A stretch of 8,106 nucleotides of DNA from Lachnospiraceae bacterium. Its GTDB lineage: Bacteria; Bacillota; Clostridia; Lachnospirales; Lachnospiraceae. The DNA is taken from contig CAAFTS010000068.1 in NCBI GenBank assembly GCA_900765975.1, positions 1-8,106 of the forward strand, written 5' to 3'. The position numbers and the translations under genes were made by a program. Positions 1-6,146 of this stretch are shown here, one piece after another; positions within the stretch are counted from its first letter, which is position 1; each line of letters begins with the position of its first letter. The notes under the pieces are model-generated. The model saw only the letters and a program-made list of their open reading frames with translations, was not told where the DNA came from and made no database searches.

Positions 1-23
1 ATCCTAAGTACTGGCAATGGAAA

Positions 24-206
24 TTATCCCCGCTCCACTCGTTCCGTTAGTTTCATAACACTCCAAATGCAAGCCAGACAAACTGTTATATAAACATATC
101 TTGGGATAGATAATTCTGTAAAACAAAATAAAATTGCAGTAATGCAGAGGATCACGCCTCCGACCCATAAAATAATTCCACTTAAAACTGATTTTTTAAT
201 ATACAT
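24..206 (-). CDS. small two-helix membrane protein, function unknown
   Basis: This 60-residue protein is not recognised. It has a short positively charged start (MYIKK), two hydrophobic stretches at about residues 8-30 and 34-53 that should cross the membrane as a hairpin, and a charged tail (KLTERVERG). The ATG at 206 is preceded by AAAGG with a 9-base spacer, so translation is plausible. That ribosome site lies in the 3' arm of a large stem-loop (212-277), and the T tract 207-211 touches the start codon. Either the gene is read only when transcription passes that structure, or its translation is controlled by it. It lies downstream of the DUF4203-type membrane gene in the same direction. 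No catalytic motif is seen. Coding status is likely but not certain, because the protein is short and no promoter of its own is visible. Confidence 0.55.
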   Translation of the reverse strand: MYIKKSVLSGIILWVGGVILCITAILFCFTELSIPRYVYITVCLACIWSVMKLTERVERG

Positions 207-277
207 AAAAACACACCTTTCTTTGGTAAAATAAAGTCTTCTTTTTCAACTGCCTCTATCTTACCAAATCAGGTGTG
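207..277 (-). terminator. intrinsic terminator or stem-loop enclosing the downstream ribosome site
   Basis: Read on the minus strand, CACACCT (271-277) pairs with AGGTGTG (212-218). After a small internal loop, a 12-base stem with one G-U pair (257-268 with 222-233) closes a 23-base loop (234-256), and TTTTT (207-211) follows the structure. It begins 22 bases after the stop codon of the 251-residue membrane gene, so it is well placed as that gene's terminator. The AAAGG ribosome site of the 60-residue gene is inside the 3' arm, and its ATG follows the T tract directly. Confidence 0.75.
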
Positions 278-299
278 TCATAAAACGGACTCAATTCAT

Positions 300-1055
300 C
301 TACAGATCCAAAAACGTAATATCATCCTCTTCTTTTTCCTCATCCTCTTCCTCTAACTCTTCAACCATCGCACGTGCTTTTTCCACTTCATTTTCCGCAG
401 AATGCTGTTCTCTGATCTCCTCCGCCTTTTTTAGGCTCTGTTTCTTTCTTTTTCCGGATTCAAGTACAAACTGAACCCAAATGCCTAAAACAGCAAACAA
501 AACCGTCCCCACGATCCGAACGAGATTTCCTTCCAAAGGAATAAAAAAACATAATGCATTTCCTAAGACCAGTGCGCCAAGCGCTCCGGTAACAACCATC
601 GTTACCGGTTCTGCATATATGATAGTCAACAGGGCAATAACCAATCCGATCCCCAGACATATTGCCATCCACAACACACTATCCGGTGTAAAAACTTGAA
701 TCGCCAGAACCGTTCCGGCCAAAAAGACAACGATAAACACTCCAACCCGATACAAGATCGATCCCAGACACGCAAGAATAATACCTGCCGCAAGACCTAT
801 GATCAAAAGCATCCTGTCTTCCAGCGCAAATTCGGAAGCAATCTTCCACGCCGCACCAAATCCAATTGCAAATCCCATAATTGCCGACCAGATCCGTACC
901 AGTTTCAGTCCCAAAAAGCACCAAAGTACTCCGATCAGGACAGCAATTCCCAACACAATCAAACCGGTACTGCTCAATGTCCCTACAGAAATATCAGCCT
1001 CTTCCAGAAAGTTCTTCCATACATTACTTTCTTCCATTAATATATTCATACTCAC
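300..1055 (-). CDS. polytopic membrane protein, DUF4203/TMEM198-like, with acidic C-terminal tail
   Basis: The protein has 251 residues. After a 30-residue soluble start come about seven hydrophobic segments (roughly 31-51, 56-74, 81-101, 103-121, 128-147, 150-171 and 180-197), rich in Gly and Ala. This resembles the TMEM198/DUF4203 membrane family, whose bacterial members have no established function. From residue 201 to the end it is very charged: a basic stretch (GKRKKQSLKK), then a likely helical, strongly acidic cytoplasmic tail (VEELEEEDEEKEEDD) ending in ITFLDL. The GTG at 1055 is chosen because AAGGAG (1064-1069) lies 8 bases upstream; the ATG two codons later would have a 14-base spacer. 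It has its own promoter (1111-1140) and a terminator behind it, so it is probably monocistronic apart from possible readthrough into the 60-residue gene. The family call comes from topology and general resemblance, so it is moderate. Confidence 0.75.
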   Translation of the reverse strand: MSMNILMEESNVWKNFLEEADISVGTLSSTGLIVLGIAVLIGVLWCFLGLKLVRIWSAIMGFAIGFGAAWKIASEFALEDRMLLIIGLAAGIILACLGSILYRVGVFIVVFLAGTVLAIQVFTPDSVLWMAICLGIGLVIALLTIIYAEPVTMVVTGALGALVLGNALCFFIPLEGNLVRIVGTVLFAVLGIWVQFVLESGKRKKQSLKKAEEIREQHSAENEVEKARAMVEELEEEDEEKEEDDITFLDL

Positions 1056-1063
1056 CCAATCAA

Positions 1064-1069
1064 CTCCTT
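1064..1069 (-). promoter_or_regulatory. ribosome binding site deciding a GTG start
   Basis: AAGGAG on the minus strand sits 8 bases before GTG (1053-1055) and 14 bases before the in-frame ATG (1047-1049). The spacing favours the GTG as start of the 251-residue membrane protein. Confidence 0.7.
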
Positions 1070-1110
1070 ATCTATTAGTTAATAACACTCTCTTCTAAAT
1101 TTTCGTCTCT

Positions 1111-1140
1111 ATTTTAACAACACATGAAAATGGATGTCAA
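1111..1140 (-). promoter_or_regulatory. sigma-A type promoter of the DUF4203-like gene
   Basis: On the minus strand, a perfect TTGACA (1135-1140) is followed after 18 bases by TAAAAT (1111-1116), five of six matches to the -10 consensus. Transcription would start near 1104, giving a leader of about 50 bases before the GTG at 1055. The -35 box overlaps one arm of an inverted repeat (1124-1170), which suggests repressor control. Confidence 0.7.
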
Positions 1141-1170
1141 CCACTGATTCTGATCAACACCCATTTTCAT
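1124..1170. repeat. 14-bp inverted repeat overlapping a promoter (possible operator)
   Basis: ATGAAAATGGATGT (1124-1137) and ACACCCATTTTCAT (1157-1170) are inverted copies with one mismatch, which is a G-U pair in minus-strand RNA. The 19-base centre holds a smaller TGAT/ATCA repeat. The arm 1124-1137 covers half of the -35 box and most of the spacer of the minus-strand promoter at 1111-1140. No T tract follows, so an operator is a better reading than a terminator. The binding protein is unknown. Confidence 0.55.
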
Positions 1171-1483
1171 TCTGATATTTCTATCATTTTTTCTACCTCT
1201 TCCTACCCCTTGGGATAGTTTTCTGAATTTAACTTATGTTTTCGGTGGTCCGTACCTCCTATTCATAAATTTGCCTCTTACTCCTTATCCCTGATAAGAA
1301 TTCCGTCCGCTGATGAATTTTACTTCTCTCATAACTTTCTCGTCATTATGATAATTTCTTCATCACTTTCTTATCGCTATTGAGATGGATTCGGCATTTT
1401 TTAAAACCCTTTTGAACAATTATTTAAAAAATAAATATTCTTATCTTCTAATTCTTGTTCAATCAGTTTTATTTGTTAACTAT
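1171..1483. other. gene-free A+T-rich intergenic stretch downstream of a minus-strand promoter
   Basis: No gene of normal length is supported on either strand. It holds a perfect 6-bp hairpin (CTTATC/GATAAG, 1284-1298), an imperfect palindrome (1203-1218), a strong AGGAGG with no start codon at the right distance (1255-1260), and two tiny minus-strand frames (1234-1266 and 1285-1332) that share one reading frame with in-frame stops between and upstream of them. With the promoter at 1484-1512 it could be a non-coding RNA, a long leader, or the remains of a decayed gene. The sequence alone cannot decide. Confidence 0.45.
1234..1266 (-). CDS. possible 10-residue leader peptide MNRRYGPPKT
   Basis: An ATG at 1266 preceded by AGAGG (1274-1278, 7-base spacer) opens a 10-codon frame ending in TAA. 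Codons 3 and 4 are AGG AGG, which together also make a perfect ribosome-binding sequence, and codons 7 and 8 give Pro-Pro; both can slow ribosomes. It could be a leader peptide in a long 5' region of the gene at 1055, or the end of a decayed reading frame. Evidence for expression is only the ribosome site, so confidence is low. Confidence 0.2.
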   Translation of the reverse strand: MNRRYGPPKT

Positions 1484-1512
1484 ATATTAGCACTCTAATC
1501 ATTATTTGTCAA
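1484..1512 (-). promoter_or_regulatory. minus-strand promoter with half CIRCE-like site
   Basis: On the minus strand, a perfect TTGACA (1507-1512) is followed after 17 bases by TAATAT (1484-1489), with TG in the extended -10 position. Between the boxes lies GAGTGCTAA (1487-1495), identical to one half of the CIRCE operator bound by the heat-shock repressor HrcA. The other half is not recognisable at the usual 9-base distance. No heat-shock gene follows; the nearest start on that strand is at 1055. Confidence 0.5.
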
Positions 1513-1572
1513 TATATTTTTTATATTTATTTTTATTTTCTGATAATATATTTCTTTTTTTCATTTTATCTG

Positions 1573-1992
1573 TTACATTAAGTTATCCACGCCAAACCCA
1601 AGAGGCAGCAATTCTTTTAATGTGTAAATCTTGTAATTCTCCTTCCCCATTGCCAGAATTATCCGAAAATCTTCTGGATTACAAAATTCCATCATCACTT
1701 GTCTGCACACACCACAAGGTGCTGTATATGCTGTTAATTCCCCCTGTTTTCCACCCACGATACAGATTGCCTCAAATGCTCTCTCCCCCTCGCTGATTGC
1801 TTTAAAAAATGCAGTCCTCTCCGCACAGTTTGTCGGTGTATATGCCGCATTTTCAATATTGCACCCTGTATAATATCTTCCACTTTTCGTCCGTAGCACT
1901 GCACCCACACAAAATCCAGAATAAGGAGCATAAGCGTATTTCAATTGTTTCACCGCAAGTTCAATCATTTCCTCTATTATTTCTCTATTCAT
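1573..1992 (-). CDS. cdd: cytidine deaminase (tetrameric type)
   Basis: This cytosolic zinc enzyme deaminates cytidine and deoxycytidine to uridine and deoxyuridine. The length, 139 residues, fits the homotetrameric family. Asn45 and Glu47 (CNIENAA) match the ribose-binding residues. Cys56 and catalytic Glu58 lie in NCAERT, and Cys93 and Cys96 in PCGVCRQ, giving the three zinc cysteines of the family. The ATG at 1992 overlaps the stop of the uridine phosphorylase gene as ATGA, with AGGA a few bases upstream, so the two are translationally coupled. Its product, uridine, is the substrate of the upstream gene's enzyme, making a short pyrimidine salvage operon. No GC-rich terminator is visible behind the stop, only very A+T-rich DNA. 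Confidence 0.95.
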   Translation of the reverse strand: MNREIIEEMIELAVKQLKYAYAPYSGFCVGAVLRTKSGRYYTGCNIENAAYTPTNCAERTAFFKAISEGERAFEAICIVGGKQGELTAYTAPCGVCRQVMMEFCNPEDFRIILAMGKENYKIYTLKELLPLGFGVDNLM

Positions 1993-2771
1993 TCTTTTTC
2001 CTGCTCTTTCCTAATCAATGAACGAATCGCTTCTACCGCAATCCGAATTGCCATATCCGTATCATGCACGACCGGATTATCTAAGCCCAGTTTCTCCCTT
2101 TCCTGATTCGCAATCACAAGAAAACACGAACCCACCCGTACCCGCAAAGAACTTGCCACTACAAACAATGCCGCTGATTCCATTTCGGAAGCCAGACAAC
2201 CTAACTGTTTCCAAGCCTCCCATTTATTCACTAACTCATAACTTACAGGTTTTTTCTCCGGCTCATGCTGTCCGTAAAAAGCATCTTTACACTGCACTAC
2301 TCCAGTATGGAATCTGCACCCTTTCTCTTTTGCAGCTTCCACAAGCGCATTCGTTATCTCCAAATTCGGAACCGCAGGGAACTCTATTGGAGCATACTCT
2401 TTGGAAGTTCCTTCCATTCGAATTGCACCAGTTGCTATTACGACATCGCCACTCTGTACCTCTTCCTGCATCCCGCCACAAGTTCCGATTCGTATAAAAG
2501 TATCAGCACCACATCGATGTAACTCTTCCATAGCGATGGATGCAGAAGGTCCTCCAATCCCGGTAGATGTCACACTTACCTTTACCCCTTCCAAATAGCC
2601 GGTATACGTAGTATATTCCCGATTATCCGCAACCAATACCGGTGCATCCAAATATTGTGCAATCTTCACACATCGCTTTGGATCTCCAGGCATAATAACG
2701 TACTTTCCGACCTCACCTGCTGCCACCTGTATATGATACTGCCTACTTGCGTCTTCTGAATAATTTTTCAT
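1989..2771 (-). CDS. udp: uridine phosphorylase
   Basis: It splits uridine with phosphate into uracil and ribose 1-phosphate in the cytosol, and belongs to the PNP/UDP (NP-I) family. As given it has 260 residues, close to the E. coli enzyme. Visible family motifs are PGDPKR (28-33), STGIGGPS (69-76), RIGTCGG (94-100, phosphate-binding arginine) and SEMESAALF (195-203, ribose-binding Met-Glu). The pattern [18 protein letters not shown] resembles E. coli Udp more than purine nucleoside phosphorylases, which supports uridine. The ATG at 2771 has AGGGAG (2777-2782) 5 bases upstream and starts near where other members start. An in-frame TTG at 2801, with AAGGA 3-4 bases upstream, would add ten charged residues and is less likely. 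It is first in an operon with cdd, whose start overlaps its stop by four bases, and is divergent from asnA. Purine activity cannot be fully excluded from sequence. Confidence 0.92.
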   Translation of the reverse strand: MKNYSEDASRQYHIQVAAGEVGKYVIMPGDPKRCVKIAQYLDAPVLVADNREYTTYTGYLEGVKVSVTSTGIGGPSASIAMEELHRCGADTFIRIGTCGGMQEEVQSGDVVIATGAIRMEGTSKEYAPIEFPAVPNLEITNALVEAAKEKGCRFHTGVVQCKDAFYGQHEPEKKPVSYELVNKWEAWKQLGCLASEMESAALFVVASSLRVRVGSCFLVIANQEREKLGLDNPVVHDTDMAIRIAVEAIRSLIRKEQEKE

Positions 2772-2848
2772 TTTTTCTCCCTGCCTTTCTCTTTCTTTCA
2801 AACATCCTTTTACATCTGCCTGAATTCCTCTTCCATCATTTTATGATC

Positions 2849-2880
2849 TTCTGCTCACTTTCTATTCTGCTTACTTTCTA
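2849..2880. repeat. two tandem 16-bp repeats in the udp promoter region
   Basis: TTCTGCTCACTTTCTA (2849-2864) is followed directly by TTCTGCTTACTTTCTA (2865-2880), one base different. The pair lies just downstream of, and touches, the likely -10 box of the udp-cdd promoter. A 16-base period is about one and a half helical turns. It may be a repressor site or a simple duplication. Confidence 0.6.
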
Positions 2881-2907
2881 TAATAGAACTTCTATACTAT
2901 TTTGCAA
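2880..2907 (-). promoter_or_regulatory. probable promoter of udp-cdd
   Basis: On the minus strand, TTGCAA (2902-2907, four of six matches) and TATTAT (2880-2885, five of six) are separated by 16 bases. Transcription would start near 2873, about 100 bases before the ATG at 2771. A perfect 6-bp palindrome, ATAGAA-C-TTCTAT (2883-2895), lies between the boxes and overlaps the -10, so a repressor bound there would block the polymerase. Confidence 0.45.
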
Positions 2908-2936
2908 GAATTAGGAGGAAGATTTCAGAAAAATAT

Positions 2937-2965
2937 TTGACATCTGCCTGGATGCTCATTAAAAT
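2937..2965 (+). promoter_or_regulatory. sigma-A type promoter of asnA
   Basis: A perfect TTGACA (2937-2942), a 17-base spacer and TAAAAT (2960-2965, five of six) form a strong promoter. Transcription would start near 2972, leaving a leader of about 60 bases, too short for a T-box riboswitch. AAGGAG (3016-3021) is 9 bases before the asnA ATG. Confidence 0.75.
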
Positions 2966-3030
2966 AGTGGTATCTGTGAATATTCTGCAATGTTAAAAGC
3001 ATAGATACTATAGAAAAGGAGTTTTGAGAT

Positions 3031-4041
3031 ATGGAACATTTAATAATACCTGATGGTTATTCCTCGCCTCTGACAATCCGAGAAACCGAGGTTGCTATCA
3101 AAGAGATCAAAGACCATTTTGAACGCTCACTTGCAAAAGCACTGCATCTGACGCGTGTATCCGCGCCTTTATTTGTAACACCGGAGTCTGGTTTGAACGA
3201 CAACCTCAATGGCATTGAACGACCGGTATCTTTCGGCATCCGCGAACAGAACGAATCCATTGCCGAAATCGTACACTCACTTGCCAAGTGGAAACGCTAT
3301 GCATTAAAACACTATGATTTTCATTCCGGTGAAGGCTTATACACAGATATGACTGCAATCCGCAGAGATGAAGATACCGATAACATTCATTCTCTTTATG
3401 TAGATCAATGGGATTGGGAAAAGGTCATTTCCAAACAGGAACGGAATATGGAGACACTGGAATATACCGTTCGCAAAGTATTCAGTGCATTAAAAGAAAC
3501 GGAAGGTTTCATATCCAGACGTTACAATTACATAGAACCGCTGCTCCCGGATGAAATCTTCTTTATCAGTTCTCAGGAATTGGAAGATATGTACCCGGAC
3601 TGTACGCCAAAAGAACGGGAATATAAAATTGCCCGAACAAAAGGCGCTGTTTTCATAACTCAAATCGGCAAGATACTTGCTTCCGGAGAAAAACATGACG
3701 GACGCGCACCGGATTATGATGACTGGGAACTAAACGGAGATATTATCGTTTATTATCCGGTACTGGATATTGCATTGGAGTTATCTTCTATGGGAGTACG
3801 TGTAGACGAAGATTCTTTGACAAAACAATTAAAAGCAGCCGGCTGTGAAGAACGACGGGAACTTGCTTTTCAGAAAGCCCTCTTAAATTGTGAACTTCCT
3901 TACACCATCGGAGGCGGTATCGGTCAGTCCCGTATCTGTATGTATTATCTGCGTAAAGCACACATCGGTGAGGTACAGGCTTCTCTATGGCCAAAAGAAA
4001 TCTCTGAATGTGCATTAGATAACGGCATTCAATTATTATAA
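3031..4041 (+). CDS. asnA: aspartate--ammonia ligase (asparagine synthetase A)
   Basis: It makes L-asparagine from L-aspartate, ammonia and ATP, releasing AMP and pyrophosphate, in the cytosol. The protein has 336 residues against 330 in E. coli, and the whole class II tRNA-synthetase-like fold is covered. Family signatures include PLFVTPESGLNDNLNG (46-61), RPVSFGIRE (64-72), SLAKWKRYAL (83-92), GLYTDMTAIRRDE (102-114), and near the end GGGIGQSRICMYYL (294-307), the motif-3-like ATP-binding arginine region, then EVQASLWP. The start has AAGGAG at a 9-base spacing. It is the only complete plus-strand gene here, divergent from udp-cdd and convergent with the DUF362 gene, with its own promoter and terminator. 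Nothing links it to its neighbours' functions. Confidence 0.97.
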   Translation: MEHLIIPDGYSSPLTIRETEVAIKEIKDHFERSLAKALHLTRVSAPLFVTPESGLNDNLNGIERPVSFGIREQNESIAEIVHSLAKWKRYALKHYDFHSGEGLYTDMTAIRRDEDTDNIHSLYVDQWDWEKVISKQERNMETLEYTVRKVFSALKETEGFISRRYNYIEPLLPDEIFFISSQELEDMYPDCTPKEREYKIARTKGAVFITQIGKILASGEKHDGRAPDYDDWELNGDIIVYYPVLDIALELSSMGVRVDEDSLTKQLKAAGCEERRELAFQKALLNCELPYTIGGGIGQSRICMYYLRKAHIGEVQASLWPKEISECALDNGIQLL

Positions 4042-4050
4042 ATATTATCA

Positions 4051-4098
4051 AAAAACACGTCCTGTCTTCGGGAATCCCCCTCTGCAGGACGTGTTTTT
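4051..4098. terminator. bidirectional intrinsic terminator between convergent genes
   Basis: AAAAACACGTCCTG (4051-4064) and CAGGACGTGTTTTT (4085-4098) form a perfect 14-bp stem with a 20-base loop that itself holds GGG-AAT-CCC. T tracts follow the GC-rich part of the stem on both strands. It lies 9 bases after the asnA stop and 5 bases from the stop of the minus-strand DUF362 gene, so it serves both. Confidence 0.9.
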
Positions 4099-4103
4099 CA
4101 AAA

Positions 4104-5234
4104 TCATTTCATAAATATCAATTCATATTCTCTGGAGCCCAACCCTATTTTTTCCGCATGAGCAAGGCATGTTTTATACTCAGAATTCGGAGTTGTATTT
4201 TCAAAATGATCATGATGATCACAAAAATCGGCATGCTGATAATTATCTGACAGTTGGCTATTTGGAAGCGGTACTGCTTTTAAACAGGCATCCACACAAG
4301 CCTGATCCAAGGCCAGCGGATCAAACGATGCAAACATTCCGATATTTGGAAGAATCGGTGCATCATTTTCCGGATGACAGTCGCAATTAGGAGAAACGTC
4401 CAGCACTAACGAAATATGAAAATTCGGACGTCCATCCACTACTGCTTTCGTATATTCAGCCATTCTACAATTCAGCTCTTTTGTTGCCGCATTATCCTGA
4501 AAGGAAATCGCATCAAAATTACAAGCTCCAATACATCTTCCGCACCCCACACAATGTACGGTATCAACTGTCATTTTTCTTATAGATTCATTATATACAA
4601 GTCCCTGATTTGCACACTCTCTCATACAACGTTTACAGCCTCTGCAGTCTTCTGCCGAAATCACCGGCTGTCCGTTGGCATGCTGATCTTTCTTTCCAGC
4701 CCGAGATCCACAGCCCATACCAATATTCTTAATCGCACCGCCAAATCCAGTTGTCTCATGTCCCTTAAAATGTGTCAGACTAATAAAAACATCTGCATCC
4801 ATAATCGCATGGCCGATTTTAGCCTTTTCGATATATTCCCCTCCGTTTACCGGAACCTCAATATCATCTGTTCCCTTCAATCCATCACCAATCAGAACCG
4901 GACATCCAACAGTCAAGGGTGTAAATCCATTTTCCCATGCACAGTACAAATGTTCCAATGCATTTTTACGACTACCGGGATACAAGGTATTACAATCTGT
5001 CAAAAAAGGATTTCCTCCCAATTCTTTTACAACATCTGCAACTGCTTTCGCATAATTAGGACGTAAAAAACTAAGATTTCCCATTTCACCAAAATGCATC
5101 TTAATTGCAACAAACTTATTTTCCATATCAATCTGTTCAATTCCAGCCGCGTGCATCAACCGTTTCAACTTTGTCGGAAGTCCTTCTCCCAGCTTTGCAC
5201 GAAAATCGGTATAAAATACTTTTGATCCTGCCAT
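4104..5234 (-). CDS. DUF362 protein with two [4Fe-4S] ferredoxin motifs
   Basis: The 376-residue protein has a DUF362 domain (about residues 1-190: VAIKMHFGE, GNPFLTDCNTLYPGSRKNA, DVFISLTHFKGH, GGAIKNIGMG), then a ferredoxin domain with two complete motifs, C197xxC200xxC203xxxC207 and C228xxC231xxC234xxxC238, each able to hold a [4Fe-4S] cluster. The C-terminal third continues the DUF362 fold (FASFDPLALDQACVDAC) and adds more Cys and His (NCDCH at 283-287; a cluster of Cys, His and Asp around 334-343). No signal peptide is seen, so it should be cytosolic. The biochemical role of DUF362 ferredoxin-like proteins is not established; electron transfer is inferred from the clusters. The ATG at 5234 has AGGAG (5244-5248) 9 bases upstream, lies 15 bases after the stop of the permease gene, and the gene is last in the sufCB cluster. 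An Fe-S protein downstream of an Fe-S assembly pair could be its client. Confidence 0.9.
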   Translation of the reverse strand: MAGSKVFYTDFRAKLGEGLPTKLKRLMHAAGIEQIDMENKFVAIKMHFGEMGNLSFLRPNYAKAVADVVKELGGNPFLTDCNTLYPGSRKNALEHLYCAWENGFTPLTVGCPVLIGDGLKGTDDIEVPVNGGEYIEKAKIGHAIMDADVFISLTHFKGHETTGFGGAIKNIGMGCGSRAGKKDQHANGQPVISAEDCRGCKRCMRECANQGLVYNESIRKMTVDTVHCVGCGRCIGACNFDAISFQDNAATKELNCRMAEYTKAVVDGRPNFHISLVLDVSPNCDCHPENDAPILPNIGMFASFDPLALDQACVDACLKAVPLPNSQLSDNYQHADFCDHHDHFENTTPNSEYKTCLAHAEKIGLGSREYELIFMK

Positions 5235-5249
5235 CTGCCACCTCTCCTT

Positions 5250-6113
5250 TTACATTCTTTTTTTATTATATAGAAACATAACAACTGCCATAGAACAAAT
5301 AATCGCATACCCAATCCAGCTATACAAATCCGGCAACTGTCCAAACACTACAAATCCGAGAACTGCCGAAAAAAGAATCTGCGAATAATCGTATACTGAA
5401 ATTTCTTTTGCCGGTGCGTGAAAATATGCCGCCGTAATACTAAACTGTCCTCCCGCTGCAGATAAACCTGCCAATATTAAATACAGCAGCTGCATTCCAG
5501 ACATCGCATGATAATGAAACAGTAAATACGGCAGCGTCACCACACAGGAAAACGCTGAAAACACAAAGACTACAAAAGGTCCTTTTTCGCCCTTTTTCCC
5601 TAGTACACGCACATAAGTGTAAGCCACTCCGGCTCCCAGACCTCCCAGCAATCCAATCAACGCTGCCGGAGAGTTGAAAATCGCCGTTGTCGGCTTAATA
5701 ATCAGAAGGCTCCCTAAGAAAGCGCCCGCAACAATCAACGCCTGTGGCATACTCACCTTTTCCTTCAATATAAAATAACTGAATATGATTGCAAAAAAGG
5801 GGGACATCTTATTCAGCATAGACGCATCTGACAGTACCAGATGATCGACTGCATAAAAATTACACAAAATCCCGATTGTTCCAGCCGTTGCACGTAGAAA
5901 AAGATACTTAATATTCTCTTTTTTTCCTGAAAACCATACCTTTTCTCTTGTCAGAATGATTCCCGCAAACAACAGCGATACAAGATTTCTAAAAAAGCTC
6001 TTCTGTATAGAGGGGATATCTCCTGCAAGCCGCACAAACATAGCCATCAACGCGAAAAAAAATGCCGCCAGTACAATATAAAGAATCCCCAAATATTTAT
6101 GTTTATTTTTCAT
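5250..6113 (-). CDS. EamA/DMT-family permease
   Basis: The protein has 287 residues and about ten membrane helices in two EamA repeats (roughly residues 7-140 and 150-283), the usual layout and length of drug/metabolite transporters. Typical features are LAAFFFALMAMFVRLAG in helix 1, the SFFRN segment after it, NKMSPFFAIIFSYFILKEK closing the first repeat, and SQILFSAVLGFVVFGQLPD in the second. Such proteins export or import small metabolites by secondary transport; the substrate cannot be read from the sequence. Only a weak ribosome site (GGAA about 9 bases upstream) precedes the ATG at 6113. It starts 33 bases after sufB and ends 15 bases before the DUF362 gene, overlapping that gene's ribosome site region, so co-transcription is likely. 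Its partners suggest a sulfur-, iron- or amino-acid-related substrate, but this is a guess. Confidence 0.9.
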   Translation of the reverse strand: MKNKHKYLGILYIVLAAFFFALMAMFVRLAGDIPSIQKSFFRNLVSLLFAGIILTREKVWFSGKKENIKYLFLRATAGTIGILCNFYAVDHLVLSDASMLNKMSPFFAIIFSYFILKEKVSMPQALIVAGAFLGSLLIIKPTTAIFNSPAALIGLLGGLGAGVAYTYVRVLGKKGEKGPFVVFVFSAFSCVVTLPYLLFHYHAMSGMQLLYLILAGLSAAGGQFSITAAYFHAPAKEISVYDYSQILFSAVLGFVVFGQLPDLYSWIGYAIICSMAVVMFLYNKKRM

Positions 6114-6146
6114 TCATCTAAATTCCATTTCCAAGAAACACAGTCA

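Noticed and set aside
1114..1170. 18-residue minus-strand frame running through the inverted repeat (begins MKMGVDQNQW).
   Set aside because: It lacks a convincing ribosome site and lies over the promoter and its repeat, so the frame is most likely chance.
1487..1513. Complete CIRCE operator.
   Set aside because: Only one half (GAGTGCTAA on the minus strand) is present; the sequence 9 bases away does not match the other half.
2018..2497. 159-codon open frame on the plus strand opposite udp.
   Set aside because: It is antisense to well-supported uridine phosphorylase motifs and its low-complexity Pro/Ser/Leu translation resembles no protein.
2772..2801. TTG start at 2801 for udp.
   Set aside because: It would add ten charged residues before the family start, and the ATG at 2771 has its own AGGAG-like site; the TTG cannot be fully ruled out.
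2978..2985. GAATATTC palindrome just after the asnA transcription start.
   Set aside because: An 8-base A+T-rich palindrome is expected by chance in such DNA and matches no operator I can name.
2972..3030. T-box or other riboswitch in the asnA leader.
   Set aside because: The predicted leader is only about 60 bases and shows no specifier loop, antiterminator or terminator.
4416..5066. 216-codon open frame on the plus strand opposite the DUF362 gene.
   Set aside because: Its translation is rich in Cys, Ser, Ile and Asn without a recognisable domain and lies antisense to a clear gene.
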